From: JBKPIY01 sp046730475
GTDB taxonomy: Bacteria > Actinomycetota > Thermoleophilia > Solirubrobacterales > 70-9
Direction of reading: 5' to 3'
Assembly: GCA_046730475.1 (NCBI GenBank)
Contig: JBKPIY010000062.1
Coordinates: 1 to 15,124 of the forward strand
DNA: 15,124 nt
A model generated the notes under the pieces. It ran no database searches and was not told the origin of the DNA. It saw only the letters and a list, made by a program, of their open reading frames with translations. Below, one piece after another: positions 6,221 to 13,454 of this stretch. How positions within the stretch are numbered: the stretch's first letter is position 1; each line of letters begins with the position of its first letter. Made by a program: the position numbers and the translations under genes.

Positions 6221-7469
6221 TCGCCGCCTCGACCGCATCGGCCATCTGCTCGGCGAGCACCGGCCAGCCGTAGGCGGCCCGGGCCTCGTCGGCGATCACC
6301 GGCAGCTCGCCCGCCACCGCCGCCCGCAGAGCCGCCTTGATCCGTTCCCGATCGCGGGGGTCGACCGCCGCTCCGGCCCCCGCCTCGGCGACGATCCGGG
6401 TGGCGGCGGTATCGGGGGGGGACAGGGCGAGGACTGGCTTGCGGGCGCCGAAGTACTCGAGCAGCTTCGCGCTCGCCTCCTGGCGGCGGGGGCCGGTGAT
6501 CACCAGGGCGATGTCGGCGGCGCGCTGGAGGGCGAGCGCCGCGGGGTGGGGGACCGCGCCGATCGCCGTGATCCGGGCCGGGGAGACGTCGGTCTCGAAC
6601 AGGCGCCGCTCGCGCTCGTCGAATGAGCCGGCGAAGGCGAGCTGGATCCGCCCGGCGACCTCGGGTTCCTCCCCCGCGAGCTCGGCCAGGGCTGCGATCA
6701 GCGGCGCGGGGTCGCGGCGCGCCCCGCCGAGCTGGCCGGTGAAGGCGATCGAGACCCGGCCGGGGTCGAGCCGCTGCGCTCCCTCGCCCCCGGGGTCCGA
6801 GTCGCTCGCGGGAGCCTCGGGATCGAACCCGTTCGCGATCACCCTCGCCTCGATCCCGAGGCGCTCGCGGAGGTCGTCGGCGATCGGATCGGTGACCGTG
6901 GTGACGAGGTCGGCCCGGCGGAGCATCCGCCGCTCCATCCAGGCGCTCAGACGGTGCTGGGCGCGAAGGGGCCAGATCCGGTCCTTCATCGACTCGAGCA
7001 CCCAGCCGTCGCGGAGGTCGGCGATCCAGGGGAGCCCGCGCCGTCGGAGCGAGGAGCCGATCAGGTGGGCGGACTCGGGCGGGGAGGTGGTGATCGCGCA
7101 ATCGAAGCGCAGCTGGCGAGCGAGGCGGCGCGCCCGGGCGAGGGCGAAGGGCGTCCAGGCGACGAGGTGGGCGTCGGGGACGGCGATCCGGCTGACCAGG
7201 TGGGCCTTGGGCTGGAACGTCGAGGAGCCGAAGGTGCCCACCGCCGCCCGCTCTCCCCGCAACCGCGCCGCCAGCAGCTGGAGGTCGTAGGTCCGGACCA
7301 CCCCCGCCTCGGCGTCGTCCTCGAGGGCCCCGTACGCGGCGCTCGTCAGGATCGTCACCCGGTGCCCGAGCCGGCGCAGGTACCGGGCGAGCGCCGCGGG
7401 GCGGTTCGCCGCCACCTCGCGCGCCGGCGGGTAGAAGTGGGCGACGATCAGGATCGAGCGGGCGCTCAT
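6189..7469 (-). CDS. Glycosyltransferase, GT4 family, WbuB/WcaI-like
   Basis: This 426-residue GT-B glycosyltransferase is the last gene of a four-gene minus-strand unit. The N terminus, SILIVAHFYPPAREVAANRP at 5-24, matches a subfamily that begins with a histidine-containing FYPP loop. SPPESAHLIG at 129-138 and IADLRDGW at 149-156 are further hallmarks. The donor domain begins near IAFTGQLGG (241-249), continues with FAGSFD (279-284) and ends in EASAKLLEYFGARKPVLAL (331-349), equivalent to the nucleotide-sugar-binding region. The start ATG 7469 shares the ATGA overlap with the stop of the UDP-GlcNAc 2-epimerase gene, which argues for translational coupling. Coupling to a 2-epimerase makes a ManNAc-type donor plausible, but the sequence does not show it. 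The 3' end overlaps the opposite glycosyltransferase by 32 bp. Confidence 0.88.
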   Translation of the reverse strand: MSARSILIVAHFYPPAREVAANRPAALARYLRRLGHRVTILTSAAYGALEDDAEAGVVRTYDLQLLAARLRGERAAVGTFGSSTFQPKAHLVSRIAVPDAHLVAWTPFALARARRLARQLRFDCAITTSPPESAHLIGSSLRRRGLPWIADLRDGWVLESMKDRIWPLRAQHRLSAWMERRMLRRADLVTTVTDPIADDLRERLGIEARVIANGFDPEAPASDSDPGGEGAQRLDPGRVSIAFTGQLGGARRDPAPLIAALAELAGEEPEVAGRIQLAFAGSFDERERRLFETDVSPARITAIGAVPHPAALALQRAADIALVITGPRRQEASAKLLEYFGARKPVLALSPPDTAATRIVAEAGAGAAVDPRDRERIKAALRAAVAGELPVIADEARAAYGWPVLAEQMADAVEAAISAAAARRPR

Positions 7470-8560
7470 CGCGCCAGCCAGGCGGAGATCGCGCCCGCTG
7501 CCCGCTCCCCCGCCCGCCCGTCCCAGAGCGGGATCTTGGGCGGGCCCGCGGGGGGATCGCCGGCGAGCTCGGCGGCGCAGGCCGCCGCCAGCGCCCCGGG
7601 ATCGATCCCGACCAGGTGGTTGGTGCCGAGCTCGACCGTGATCGGCCGCTCGGTCGTGGTCCGGTAGGTGATGCAGGGGACGCCGAGGACCGAGGTCTCC
7701 TCCTGGACCCCGCCCGAGTCGGTGATCACCAGCCTCGCCTCGGCCTCGAGCGCGATGAAGCGGTCATAGTCGAGCGGCTCCAGCAGTCGCAGCCCCTCGG
7801 GGGCGACGATCCCCGCCGCCCCGAGCCGGGCGATCGTCCGCGGGTGGGCGGGAAGCAGCACCGGCAGCTCGCGCGCCACCTCGCCGAGGACCTCGATCAC
7901 CGCCCCGAGCCGGTCCGGGTGATCGACGAGCGAGGGCCGGTGGAGGGTGACCAGGACGAACCGGCGGCGATCGACCCCCTGGTCGGCGAGGGCCTCGGCC
8001 CGATCGATCCCGGCGAGGATCCGGCGGAGGCTGTCGATCATCGTGTTTCCGACCAGGTGGACGCCGTCGCTTGAGATCCCCTCGCGGGCGAGGTTCTCGA
8101 CGGCGTCCGCCGACGTGCACAGGAGAACGTCGGAGACCCGGTCGGTGACCACCCTGTTCACCTCCTCGGGCATCGTCCAGTCGCGGGAGCGCAGCCCCGA
8201 CTCGATGTGGGCGACCGCGGTCCCCACCTTGGTGGCGGCGAGGGCGGCGGCCATGGTCGAGTTGACGTCGCCGCCGACCAGCAGGAGCTCGGCGGGATGC
8301 TCGCGGAGGTCGCGCTCGACCCCCACCATCGTCGCCGCGGTCTGGTCGGCGTGGCTCCCCGAGCCAACCCCGAGGTTGGCGTCCGGGCGGCGCATCCCGA
8401 GCCGCTCGATGAAGCCGTCCGAGAGCGAGCGGTCGTAGTGCTGGCCGGTGTGGACGAGCCGCACGGAGACCCCGTCGCGGCCTCCGAGCCCGTCGAGGAC
8501 CGGGGCCATCTTCACGAAGTTGGGGCGGGCGCCGACGACGGCGAGAATCGAGGGGCTCAT
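7466..8560 (-). CDS. wecB: UDP-N-acetylglucosamine 2-epimerase (non-hydrolysing)
   Basis: The protein interconverts UDP-GlcNAc and UDP-ManNAc in the cytoplasm, feeding N-acetylmannosamine or its derivatives into surface glycans. Its 364 residues carry the family motifs in order: VGARPNFVKMAP (9-20), HTGQHYD (37-43), GGDVNS (96-101, Asp98), HIESGLRS (118-125, Glu120), PEEVNRVVTD (131-140, Glu132/133), GNTMID (171-176), TLHRP (205-209, His207) and DSGGVQEE (281-288) followed by RTTTERP (300-306). The acidic residues and His207 correspond to the catalytic set known from E. coli WecB. It looks intact and full length. The start overlaps the upstream glycosyltransferase stop by 4 bp and its own stop overlaps the next start by 4 bp. 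No ManNAc dehydrogenase (WecC) is in the window, so ManNAc itself or a later product made elsewhere may be used. Confidence 0.93.
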   Translation of the reverse strand: MSPSILAVVGARPNFVKMAPVLDGLGGRDGVSVRLVHTGQHYDRSLSDGFIERLGMRRPDANLGVGSGSHADQTAATMVGVERDLREHPAELLLVGGDVNSTMAAALAATKVGTAVAHIESGLRSRDWTMPEEVNRVVTDRVSDVLLCTSADAVENLAREGISSDGVHLVGNTMIDSLRRILAGIDRAEALADQGVDRRRFVLVTLHRPSLVDHPDRLGAVIEVLGEVARELPVLLPAHPRTIARLGAAGIVAPEGLRLLEPLDYDRFIALEAEARLVITDSGGVQEETSVLGVPCITYRTTTERPITVELGTNHLVGIDPGALAAACAAELAGDPPAGPPKIPLWDGRAGERAAGAISAWLAR

Positions 8561-9759
8561 CGTCGCGCCACGTCATGCGCGATCCCCTTCGGGGCGCTCG
8601 GCGGGGGGAGATAGGCGCGCTCCACCTCCACCAGCGAGCTCGCGATCGAGAGCTCGCCGGCGTGGCTCAGATACCAGTCGTGGGTCGAGCGCCGAAGCGC
8701 GGCGCCGCCGCGCACCACCTCGACGATCGCGGCGGCGAGGGCGTCGGGCGCCGCCGACTCGGCGACGAGCCCGTTCACACCCGGCTCGATCAGCTCGGTG
8801 GCGGCGTTCTCGGGGCCGCGCACCAGGACCGCCGGCGTCCCTACCGAGACCGCCTCGACCACCACCAGCCCGTAGCCCTCGCGGGCAGAGGGAAGCAGGA
8901 GGAGGCTCGCCGCCCGCAGCTCCGACGTCACCCGCTGCCCGGTCACCCGCCCAGGCATCGAGATCGCCTCGCCGAGGCCGAGGGCGGCGACCCGGGCCCG
9001 GGTCCGCTCGGTGTCGGGGCCGTCGCCTAGGATCACGCAGCGGAGCCCGGGGAGATCGGCGCGGGCGCGGGCGATCGCGTCGGGGATCGCCGGCACCCGC
9101 TTCTCGGGGATGTGGCGCCCCGCGAACACCACCCGCGGCGGGCTCACCTCCCCGAGCGCCGGCTCGAGCTGGGCGCCGCCGGCGTACTCGCCCGTCAGCC
9201 TGGTGATCGGCGCCGTGTGCCCCTCCTCCACCAGCCTCATCTCGTGAAGGCGGGAGAAGGTGAGGCTGTGGTCGGGCACCTTCACGCACAACCGCTGGAC
9301 CAGGTAGCCGATCCGCCCCGCCACCGGCCCCGCGTAGGAGATCCAGTAGTTGCGCCCCCAGACCTCGTGCCAGTCGGCGATCAGGCGGGCCCGCGCGCGG
9401 ATCAGCCGCAGGGCCAGCGCCGCGGCCAGGAGCGAGAAGTACGGAAATGAGGTGCAGTGGATCGCGTCGTAGGAGCGGCCGCGACGCAGCAGGTGCCAGA
9501 ACACGCCCCATCCGTAGCGAAGCGGCGGCCAGATCTTCCGCCGCCCGGAGGGCGCATACAGCTCGCCCCCCGGCGACACGGCGACGGTCTCGAACGACGT
9601 CCCCGGCCCCTCCGCCCCCCACTGGCGGCGGGTGACGTAGGTGACCCGGTGGCGGCGCGAGAGCCGGTCCGCGAGCGCCCGGCACCACCGCTCGGCGCCA
9701 CCCACCGTGTGGGGAAAGAGGCAGTCGTAGACGATCGCGATCCTCACCGGCTCACGCAC
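8557..9759 (-). CDS. Glycosyltransferase, GT4 family (GT-B fold)
   Basis: This 400-residue enzyme begins with VRIAIVYDCLFPHTVGGAERW at 5-25, the acceptor-domain loop with the GGAE motif seen in many GT4 enzymes. DWHEVWGRNYWISYAGP at 129-145 follows. The donor domain has VFAGRHIPEKRVPAI at 211-225, VILGDGPD at 242-249 and the E-x7-E pair Glu294/Glu302 within REGYGLVVVEAVSVGTP. The fold and donor-binding residues are complete. GTG 9759 overlaps the stop of the upstream membrane-protein gene by 8 bp, and the stop overlaps the 2-epimerase start by 4 bp, so it sits inside a tightly coupled unit. It may act on the product of the membrane protein or use the sugar made by the 2-epimerase. Both are inferences from order alone. 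Confidence 0.9.
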   Translation of the reverse strand: MREPVRIAIVYDCLFPHTVGGAERWCRALADRLSRRHRVTYVTRRQWGAEGPGTSFETVAVSPGGELYAPSGRRKIWPPLRYGWGVFWHLLRRGRSYDAIHCTSFPYFSLLAAALALRLIRARARLIADWHEVWGRNYWISYAGPVAGRIGYLVQRLCVKVPDHSLTFSRLHEMRLVEEGHTAPITRLTGEYAGGAQLEPALGEVSPPRVVFAGRHIPEKRVPAIPDAIARARADLPGLRCVILGDGPDTERTRARVAALGLGEAISMPGRVTGQRVTSELRAASLLLLPSAREGYGLVVVEAVSVGTPAVLVRGPENAATELIEPGVNGLVAESAAPDALAAAIVEVVRGGAALRRSTHDWYLSHAGELSIASSLVEVERAYLPPPSAPKGIAHDVARR

Positions 9760-11323
9760 CCCGTCTCGCCTCAGGGAGGCACGGGCTCTGGAAGCTCCAC
9801 ACGCCCAGCCGCAGGAACGCGCGCCCCTTCGGCGGCATCTCGCGGACGAAGTCCGCCGCGTACGGGCCGTGCGGCGGAACCGGCGCCACCCCGACGCCCT
9901 CGGTCCCGATGTCGAGCACCTGGGCGACCATGGGCTTCGCCTCCAGGGCGTAGTGGGGCCCGCCGAGTCCGCCGGTCGTCACCTCGGTGCAGCCGTCGTC
10001 GATCGCGGCTCTGACCTGCCGGCGGGCGGCGAGCGCGTACAGGGCGTCCTGCTCGCGGCGCTCCTCCGCCGACGCCTTCACCTGCGCCCGGACGATCGGG
10101 AGGGTGGGGGCGATCAGGTGCCCACTCGCGGTCATCGCCGCCGTCAGCGCCGCCATCACCACGACCACGCTGGCCGCCAGCGCCGGCCCGGGCCGGGGCA
10201 GGAGCCAGATGAAGGCGGCGGCGAGCACCACCAGGAGGACCGCCGGGGTCAGCACGTAGCGGTCGCTCAGCGGCGCACCGAGGTCGACGAGGACGATCGT
10301 CTGCACGAGGAGGATCGGAATCGCCGCCGCGACCACGCCGAAGCGGGCCCGCTCGGGGGTGCGCAGGCCTCGGCCGAGCAGCCCGAGGGCGGACCAGAGG
10401 ATCGCGAGCAGCCCGACCAGGGCCAGCTCGTCGCCGAGCACTGAGCGCACCCGCTCGACGACGTCGTCGGTGATCGTCTGGGCGCTGGAGGAGTAGATCG
10501 TCCCGACGACACTGGGGTGAAACCCGAAGTCCTGCACCGACGCCGCCTCCGGGTTGCCGGTGACCGCGCTCAGCGCATCCCCGGTTAGGGCGAGCGACAG
10601 CACAGCCCACGCGAGCGGCGGCCCGAGCGCCAGCGCCAGGCATTGGGCCAGCCGCGGCCCACGCAAGCCGACGTAGGCGAGCCAGCCGCAGTAGGCGAAG
10701 GCGAGGATCCACGCGTCGGGGCGAATGAGCCCGGCGGCGAACAGCAGCGACAGCGGCAGGAGCGGCCGGGTGCGCGGCGCCTCCAGCAGATACGAGAGCG
10801 CCAGCAAGACCAGGGCGGCGAAGGGGACGTCGACCGCGCCCCGAAGGGCGAAGAACTCGACCCGTCCGCGGGTGATCACCATCAGCGCGGCGAGCAGGCC
10901 CGCCGCCGCGGCGTAGCCGCCCGCCCGAGGTCCCGCCAGCACCCGCCCGAGCCGGAAGGACCCGGCGGCCAGGAGCACCCAGGAGAGCGCGTTCAAGATC
11001 GAGACGGCGTCGAAGGAGCCTTTCGCGGAGAGTGGGCTCAGGAGCGTCCCGATCGCGAGCGGCAGCGGGTGAGGCAGCGGGGCGAAGGGGTGGACGACAT
11101 CGGGCCTCGCCCCGTCGGCGAGCGTCTGTCCCCAGGCGAGCGAGTAGATCCAGTCGGTGTTGGGGGAGATCCAGTGCAGGCCGACCCAGGCCGCTCCGGC
11201 GAGGCACGCTGCCGCCAGGGCTCCCCCCACGACCAGCCGGGCGGGGGCCAGCGCCCACCCCCCGCGTCGGGCCCTCGCCTGACGGGGCGCCCGGGTCCCG
11301 GGGCCGGCGACGTTGACGGTCAC
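9752..11323 (-). CDS. Polytopic membrane protein, probable GT-C-type glycosyltransferase
   Basis: This 523-residue protein has about 10-11 hydrophobic segments, starting at residues 26-48 and ending near 381-398, then a soluble C-terminal part of about 120 residues predicted outside the membrane with two cysteines (445, 515). Features reminiscent of GT-C transferases, which use polyprenyl-phosphate sugars outside the membrane, are the acidic first loop SPNTDW (53-58), the LIRPDAW block (199-205) between membrane helices, and SDRYVLTPAVLLV (353-365). No single motif is decisive; an O-antigen polymerase or unrelated transporter is possible. The gene heads the minus-strand unit and overlaps the next gene by 8 bp. 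GTG 11323 is the first in-frame start downstream of the divergent SDR gene, 45 bp away. Its ribosome-binding site is weak. Confidence 0.75.
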   Translation of the reverse strand: MTVNVAGPGTRAPRQARARRGGWALAPARLVVGGALAAACLAGAAWVGLHWISPNTDWIYSLAWGQTLADGARPDVVHPFAPLPHPLPLAIGTLLSPLSAKGSFDAVSILNALSWVLLAAGSFRLGRVLAGPRAGGYAAAAGLLAALMVITRGRVEFFALRGAVDVPFAALVLLALSYLLEAPRTRPLLPLSLLFAAGLIRPDAWILAFAYCGWLAYVGLRGPRLAQCLALALGPPLAWAVLSLALTGDALSAVTGNPEAASVQDFGFHPSVVGTIYSSSAQTITDDVVERVRSVLGDELALVGLLAILWSALGLLGRGLRTPERARFGVVAAAIPILLVQTIVLVDLGAPLSDRYVLTPAVLLVVLAAAFIWLLPRPGPALAASVVVVMAALTAAMTASGHLIAPTLPIVRAQVKASAEERREQDALYALAARRQVRAAIDDGCTEVTTGGLGGPHYALEAKPMVAQVLDIGTEGVGVAPVPPHGPYAADFVREMPPKGRAFLRLGVWSFQSPCLPEARRGA

Positions 11324-11349
11324 GATCGGCGTCTCACGATTGGCGCCAA

Positions 11350-11355
11350 AAGGTA
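11350..11355 (-). promoter_or_regulatory. Weak candidate -10 element for the four-gene minus-strand unit
   Basis: TACCTT on the minus strand lies 26 bases upstream of GTG 11323 and overlaps the plus-strand candidate TAGGGT by two bases. If both are real, the two divergent promoters share sequence and cannot be open at once. No -35 element is evident. Confidence 0.2.
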
Positions 11356-11359
11356 GGGT
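11354..11359 (+). promoter_or_regulatory. Possible leaderless -10 element of the SDR gene
   Basis: TAGGGT stands 9 bases before ATG 11369. The intervening CTTTGCGCG contains no Shine-Dalgarno sequence. Spacing matches the elements at 4968-4973 and 4994-4999. Confidence 0.42.
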
Positions 11360-11368
11360 CTTTGCGCG

Positions 11369-12241
11369 ATGGCGCGCGAGAGGGGAGCGGTGCTGGTGAC
11401 CGGCTCGTCAACAGGAATCGGCCGGGCGACGGCCATCGAGCTCGACCGCGCCGGATTCCGGGTCTTCGCCGGCGTCCGCAAGGAGGCCGACGCCGAGTCG
11501 CTGCGAGCCGAGGGCTCCGACCGGGTCAACCCGATCACCCTCGACGTCGCCAAGCCGGTCTCGGTCAGCGAGGCGAGGAGGACGATCGAGGTTGAGGTCG
11601 GCGAGGACGGCCTCGCCGGCCTCGTCAACAACGCCGGGATCGGAAGCGGCGGGCCGATCGAGCACATGCCGATGTCCGAGTTCCGGAAGGTGATCGACGT
11701 CAACCTGACCGGGTCGGTCGCCGTCACCCAGGCCCTCCTTCCCCTCGTGAGGAGGGCCCAGGGACGCATCGTCTTCATCGCCTCGATTGGCGGCCGGATC
11801 GCCTATCCGTTCATGAGCCCCTACCACGCTTCCAAGTTCGGCCTCGAGGGAGTGGCCGACTCGCTCCGGCGCGAGATACGCCCATGGGGGGTGAAGGTGA
11901 TCGTGATCGAGCCCGGCTTGATCGCCACCCCGATCTGGGAGAAGGGGAACGAGACCGCCGTGGCGATCCGGAAGTCGCTGTCCGCTGAGGGCCGCCGCGA
12001 CTACGGCGACGTCCTCGACGCCTTCGCGAAGGTCATGCTCGAGACCGGCGAGCGCGGGCTGCCCCCCGAGCGGGTGGCGAAGGTCGTCCGCCGCTCCCTC
12101 ACCAAGCGCTTCCCCGACACCCGCTACCGGGTCGGGATGGACGCCCGCGTCGCCTTCGCCGTCAGCCGGGTGATCGGCGACCGCGCCTTCGACCGGGTCA
12201 TCGCCCGTATGCTGAAGACCCCGCGCAAGCCGCCGGGCTAG
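11369..12241 (+). CDS. Classical short-chain dehydrogenase/reductase (SDR)
   Basis: This 290-residue NAD(P)-dependent oxidoreductase carries all classical SDR landmarks: TGSSTGIG at 11-18 (cofactor-binding glycines), LDV at 58-60, NNAG at 87-90, catalytic Ser139 in FIASIGG, Tyr152 and Lys156 in YHASK, and EPG at 181-183. The C-terminal tail (about 240-290) includes KRFPDTRYRVGMDARVAF, typical of SDRs that are often annotated as retinol- or steroid-dehydrogenase-like. ATG 11369 lies 9 bases after TAGGGT with no Shine-Dalgarno, suggesting a leaderless message. It is a single-gene unit. Its stop shares a CTAG with the stop of the convergent decarboxylase gene. The substrate is unknown. It may not belong to the glycan pathway, since classical SDRs of this kind rarely act on nucleotide sugars. 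Confidence 0.9.
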   Translation: MARERGAVLVTGSSTGIGRATAIELDRAGFRVFAGVRKEADAESLRAEGSDRVNPITLDVAKPVSVSEARRTIEVEVGEDGLAGLVNNAGIGSGGPIEHMPMSEFRKVIDVNLTGSVAVTQALLPLVRRAQGRIVFIASIGGRIAYPFMSPYHASKFGLEGVADSLRREIRPWGVKVIVIEPGLIATPIWEKGNETAVAIRKSLSAEGRRDYGDVLDAFAKVMLETGERGLPPERVAKVVRRSLTKRFPDTRYRVGMDARVAFAVSRVIGDRAFDRVIARMLKTPRKPPG

Positions 12242-13185
12242 CGGGGCGTTCCGATCAAGCGCTCGGCGCCGGCCCGCTCGATCGTGATCTTGAGGCCGTC
12301 GCGAAGCTGGACCCGGGGCTCCCACCCCAGGAGCTGCTTTGCGCGGGCGATGTCGGGCTGGCGCACCTTGGGATCGTCGACGGGGAGGGGCTCGTAGACG
12401 ATCTCCGAGCGCGACCCCGCCACCTCGATCACGGTCTCCGCCAGCCCCAGCAGGGAGTACTCGTCGGGGTTGCCGAGATTGACCGGCAGATGGACGTCCG
12501 ACTCGGCCAGCGCAACCAGCCCCCGGATGAGGTCGTCGACGTAGCAGAAGCTTCGCGTCTGGCTGCCGTCGCCGAACACCGTCACCGGCTTGTCCTGGAG
12601 CGCCTGGCGCAGGAAGGTCGGGATCGCCCGCCCGTCGTGGGGGCGCATCCGGGCGCCGAAGCTGTTGAAGATCCGGGCGATGCAGGTGTCGACGCCCTGC
12701 TGGCGGTGGTAGGCCATCGTCATCGCCTCGGCGTAGCGCTTCGCCTCGTCGTAGACGCCGCGGGGGCCGATCGGGTTGACGTTGCCCCAGTAGTCCTCGG
12801 GCTGGGGATGGATCTCGGGGTCGCCGTACACCTCCGAGGTGGAGGCGAGCAGGAAGCGGGCCCGCTTGAACTTCGCCACCCCGAGCATGTGGTGGGTGCC
12901 GTGGGAGCCGACCTTGAGCGTGTGCAGCGGCAGCCGCTGGTAGTCGATCGGGCTGGCGGGAGAGGCGAGGTGGTAGACGAAGTCGACGTCCTCGTCGACC
13001 CGGACGAACTCGGTGATGTCCTGGTTGCTGAAGCCGAAGTTCGGATCCCGGATGTGCTGGATGTTCTCCAGGCTGCCGGTGTCGAGGTTGTCGATGCAAA
13101 TCACCTGGTGCCCGGCGGCGAGGAGGTGATCGCACAGATGCGAGCCGAGGAAGCCCGCCCCGCCGGTGACGACGCAGGTGCTCAC
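12238..13185 (-). CDS. UDP-glucuronate decarboxylase (UDP-xylose synthase type, extended SDR)
   Basis: The predicted reaction oxidises UDP-glucuronate at C4, decarboxylates it and reduces it again to give UDP-xylose, with NAD+ kept bound. The 315-residue protein has TGGAGFLGSHL at 7-17, YHLASPASP at 71-79, STSEVYGDPEIHPQ at 115-128, YWGNVNPIGPR at 132-142, the catalytic Tyr145 and Lys149 in YDEAKR, RIFNSFGARMRP at 171-182 and FGDGSQTRSFCYVDD at 204-218. The combination of the HPQ and YWG.VNPIGPR blocks distinguishes UXS-type enzymes from 4,6-dehydratases and epimerases. Deviations are minor (YDEAKR for the usual YDEGKR). A 4-epimerase-like or 4-keto-releasing variant cannot be excluded. GTG 13185 follows GGAAACGGGA, a weak ribosome-binding site. 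The gene is monocistronic, and its stop overlaps the SDR stop within CTAG. Confidence 0.9.
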   Translation of the reverse strand: MSTCVVTGGAGFLGSHLCDHLLAAGHQVICIDNLDTGSLENIQHIRDPNFGFSNQDITEFVRVDEDVDFVYHLASPASPIDYQRLPLHTLKVGSHGTHHMLGVAKFKRARFLLASTSEVYGDPEIHPQPEDYWGNVNPIGPRGVYDEAKRYAEAMTMAYHRQQGVDTCIARIFNSFGARMRPHDGRAIPTFLRQALQDKPVTVFGDGSQTRSFCYVDDLIRGLVALAESDVHLPVNLGNPDEYSLLGLAETVIEVAGSRSEIVYEPLPVDDPKVRQPDIARAKQLLGWEPRVQLRDGLKITIERAGAERLIGTPR

Positions 13186-13223
13186 GAGCGTCCCGTTTCC
13201 GCGCGCGATCCCATCGGCGCGCC

Positions 13224-13229
13224 AGGATA
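13224..13229 (-). promoter_or_regulatory. Candidate -10 element of the UDP-glucuronate decarboxylase gene
   Basis: TATCCT on the minus strand lies 38 bases upstream of GTG 13185. That would give a leader of about 30 bases, unlike the leaderless genes in this window. No good -35 hexamer is visible at 16-18 bp. Confidence 0.28.
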
Positions 13230-13352
13230 GGTGACGGCGTCGCGTCCCGACGCACTCCGGCTTGCCGATCGGCGCGCCGCGCCCGCCGGAACGCGAGCCC
13301 GAGTGCTCGTCGGCGCTGAACGAGTGTGGGCGAGGTGTGCGGCCCGTTTAGT

Positions 13353-13365
13353 CCGCAAATTGCGG
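13353..13365. repeat. Perfect palindrome CCGCAAATTGCGG, possible operator
   Basis: The arms CCGCAA and TTGCGG flank a single A. It lies about 90 bp upstream of GTG 13455. A related copy begins 34 bp downstream. It could be a dimeric-regulator site, but no regulator is identified. Confidence 0.45.
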
Positions 13366-13386
13366 CAGAGACGAGCAAGGCGATTT

Positions 13387-13399
13387 CCGCAAATAGCGA
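13387..13399. repeat. Degenerate copy CCGCAAATAGCGA of the upstream palindrome
   Basis: It matches the site at 13353-13365 in 11 of 13 positions, in the same orientation, with a 34 bp pitch. The left half is conserved and the right half degenerate. Confidence 0.4.
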
Positions 13400-13410
13400 C
13401 CCGCGCGGGT
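13399..13410. repeat. Perfect 12 bp palindrome ACCCGCGCGGGT
   Basis: It abuts the degenerate CCGCAAAT site, about 45 bp before GTG 13455. A palindrome of this size made mostly of G and C is not rare in such DNA, so its function is uncertain. Confidence 0.3.
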
Positions 13411-13454
13411 GCCGGAGCGGGAAGAGGCGTGCGACCTTTGCCCTCAGTACGTCC

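Larger units (their letters stand above)
13186..13454. promoter_or_regulatory. Divergent intergenic region with palindromes and repeats
   Basis: This 269 bp stretch separates the decarboxylase gene from the sigma-factor gene and is the longest noncoding interval in the window. It contains a direct repeat of ATCGGCGCGCC (13213-13223 and 13268-13278), a palindromic GCCGATCGGC (13264-13273), two related CCGCAAAT-containing sites at 13353-13365 and 13387-13399, and a perfect ACCCGCGCGGGT palindrome (13399-13410). The part from 13347 to 13395 is less GC-rich than its surroundings. I see no convincing ORF; the open plus frame from GTG 13326 would use TTT, AGT, CAA and ATT codons that the neighbouring genes avoid. 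Confidence 0.6.

Noticed and set aside
9771..11258. A 495-codon minus-strand open frame over the membrane-protein gene
   Set aside because: It has shadow-frame composition; the alternative frame at 9752-11323 has the membrane segments and couples to the next gene.
11408..13378. A 656-codon open frame on the minus strand across the SDR and decarboxylase genes
   Set aside because: It is antisense to the SDR gene and out of frame with the decarboxylase, both with complete motifs. Its translation is Arg/Pro/Gly-rich with no domain, as expected from high-GC shadow frames.
13326..13454. GTG 13326 as the start of the sigma-fusion protein
   Set aside because: The added 43 residues use codons foreign to the neighbouring genes (TTT, AGT, CAA, ATT), cross the palindromic region and match nothing in sigma region 2.
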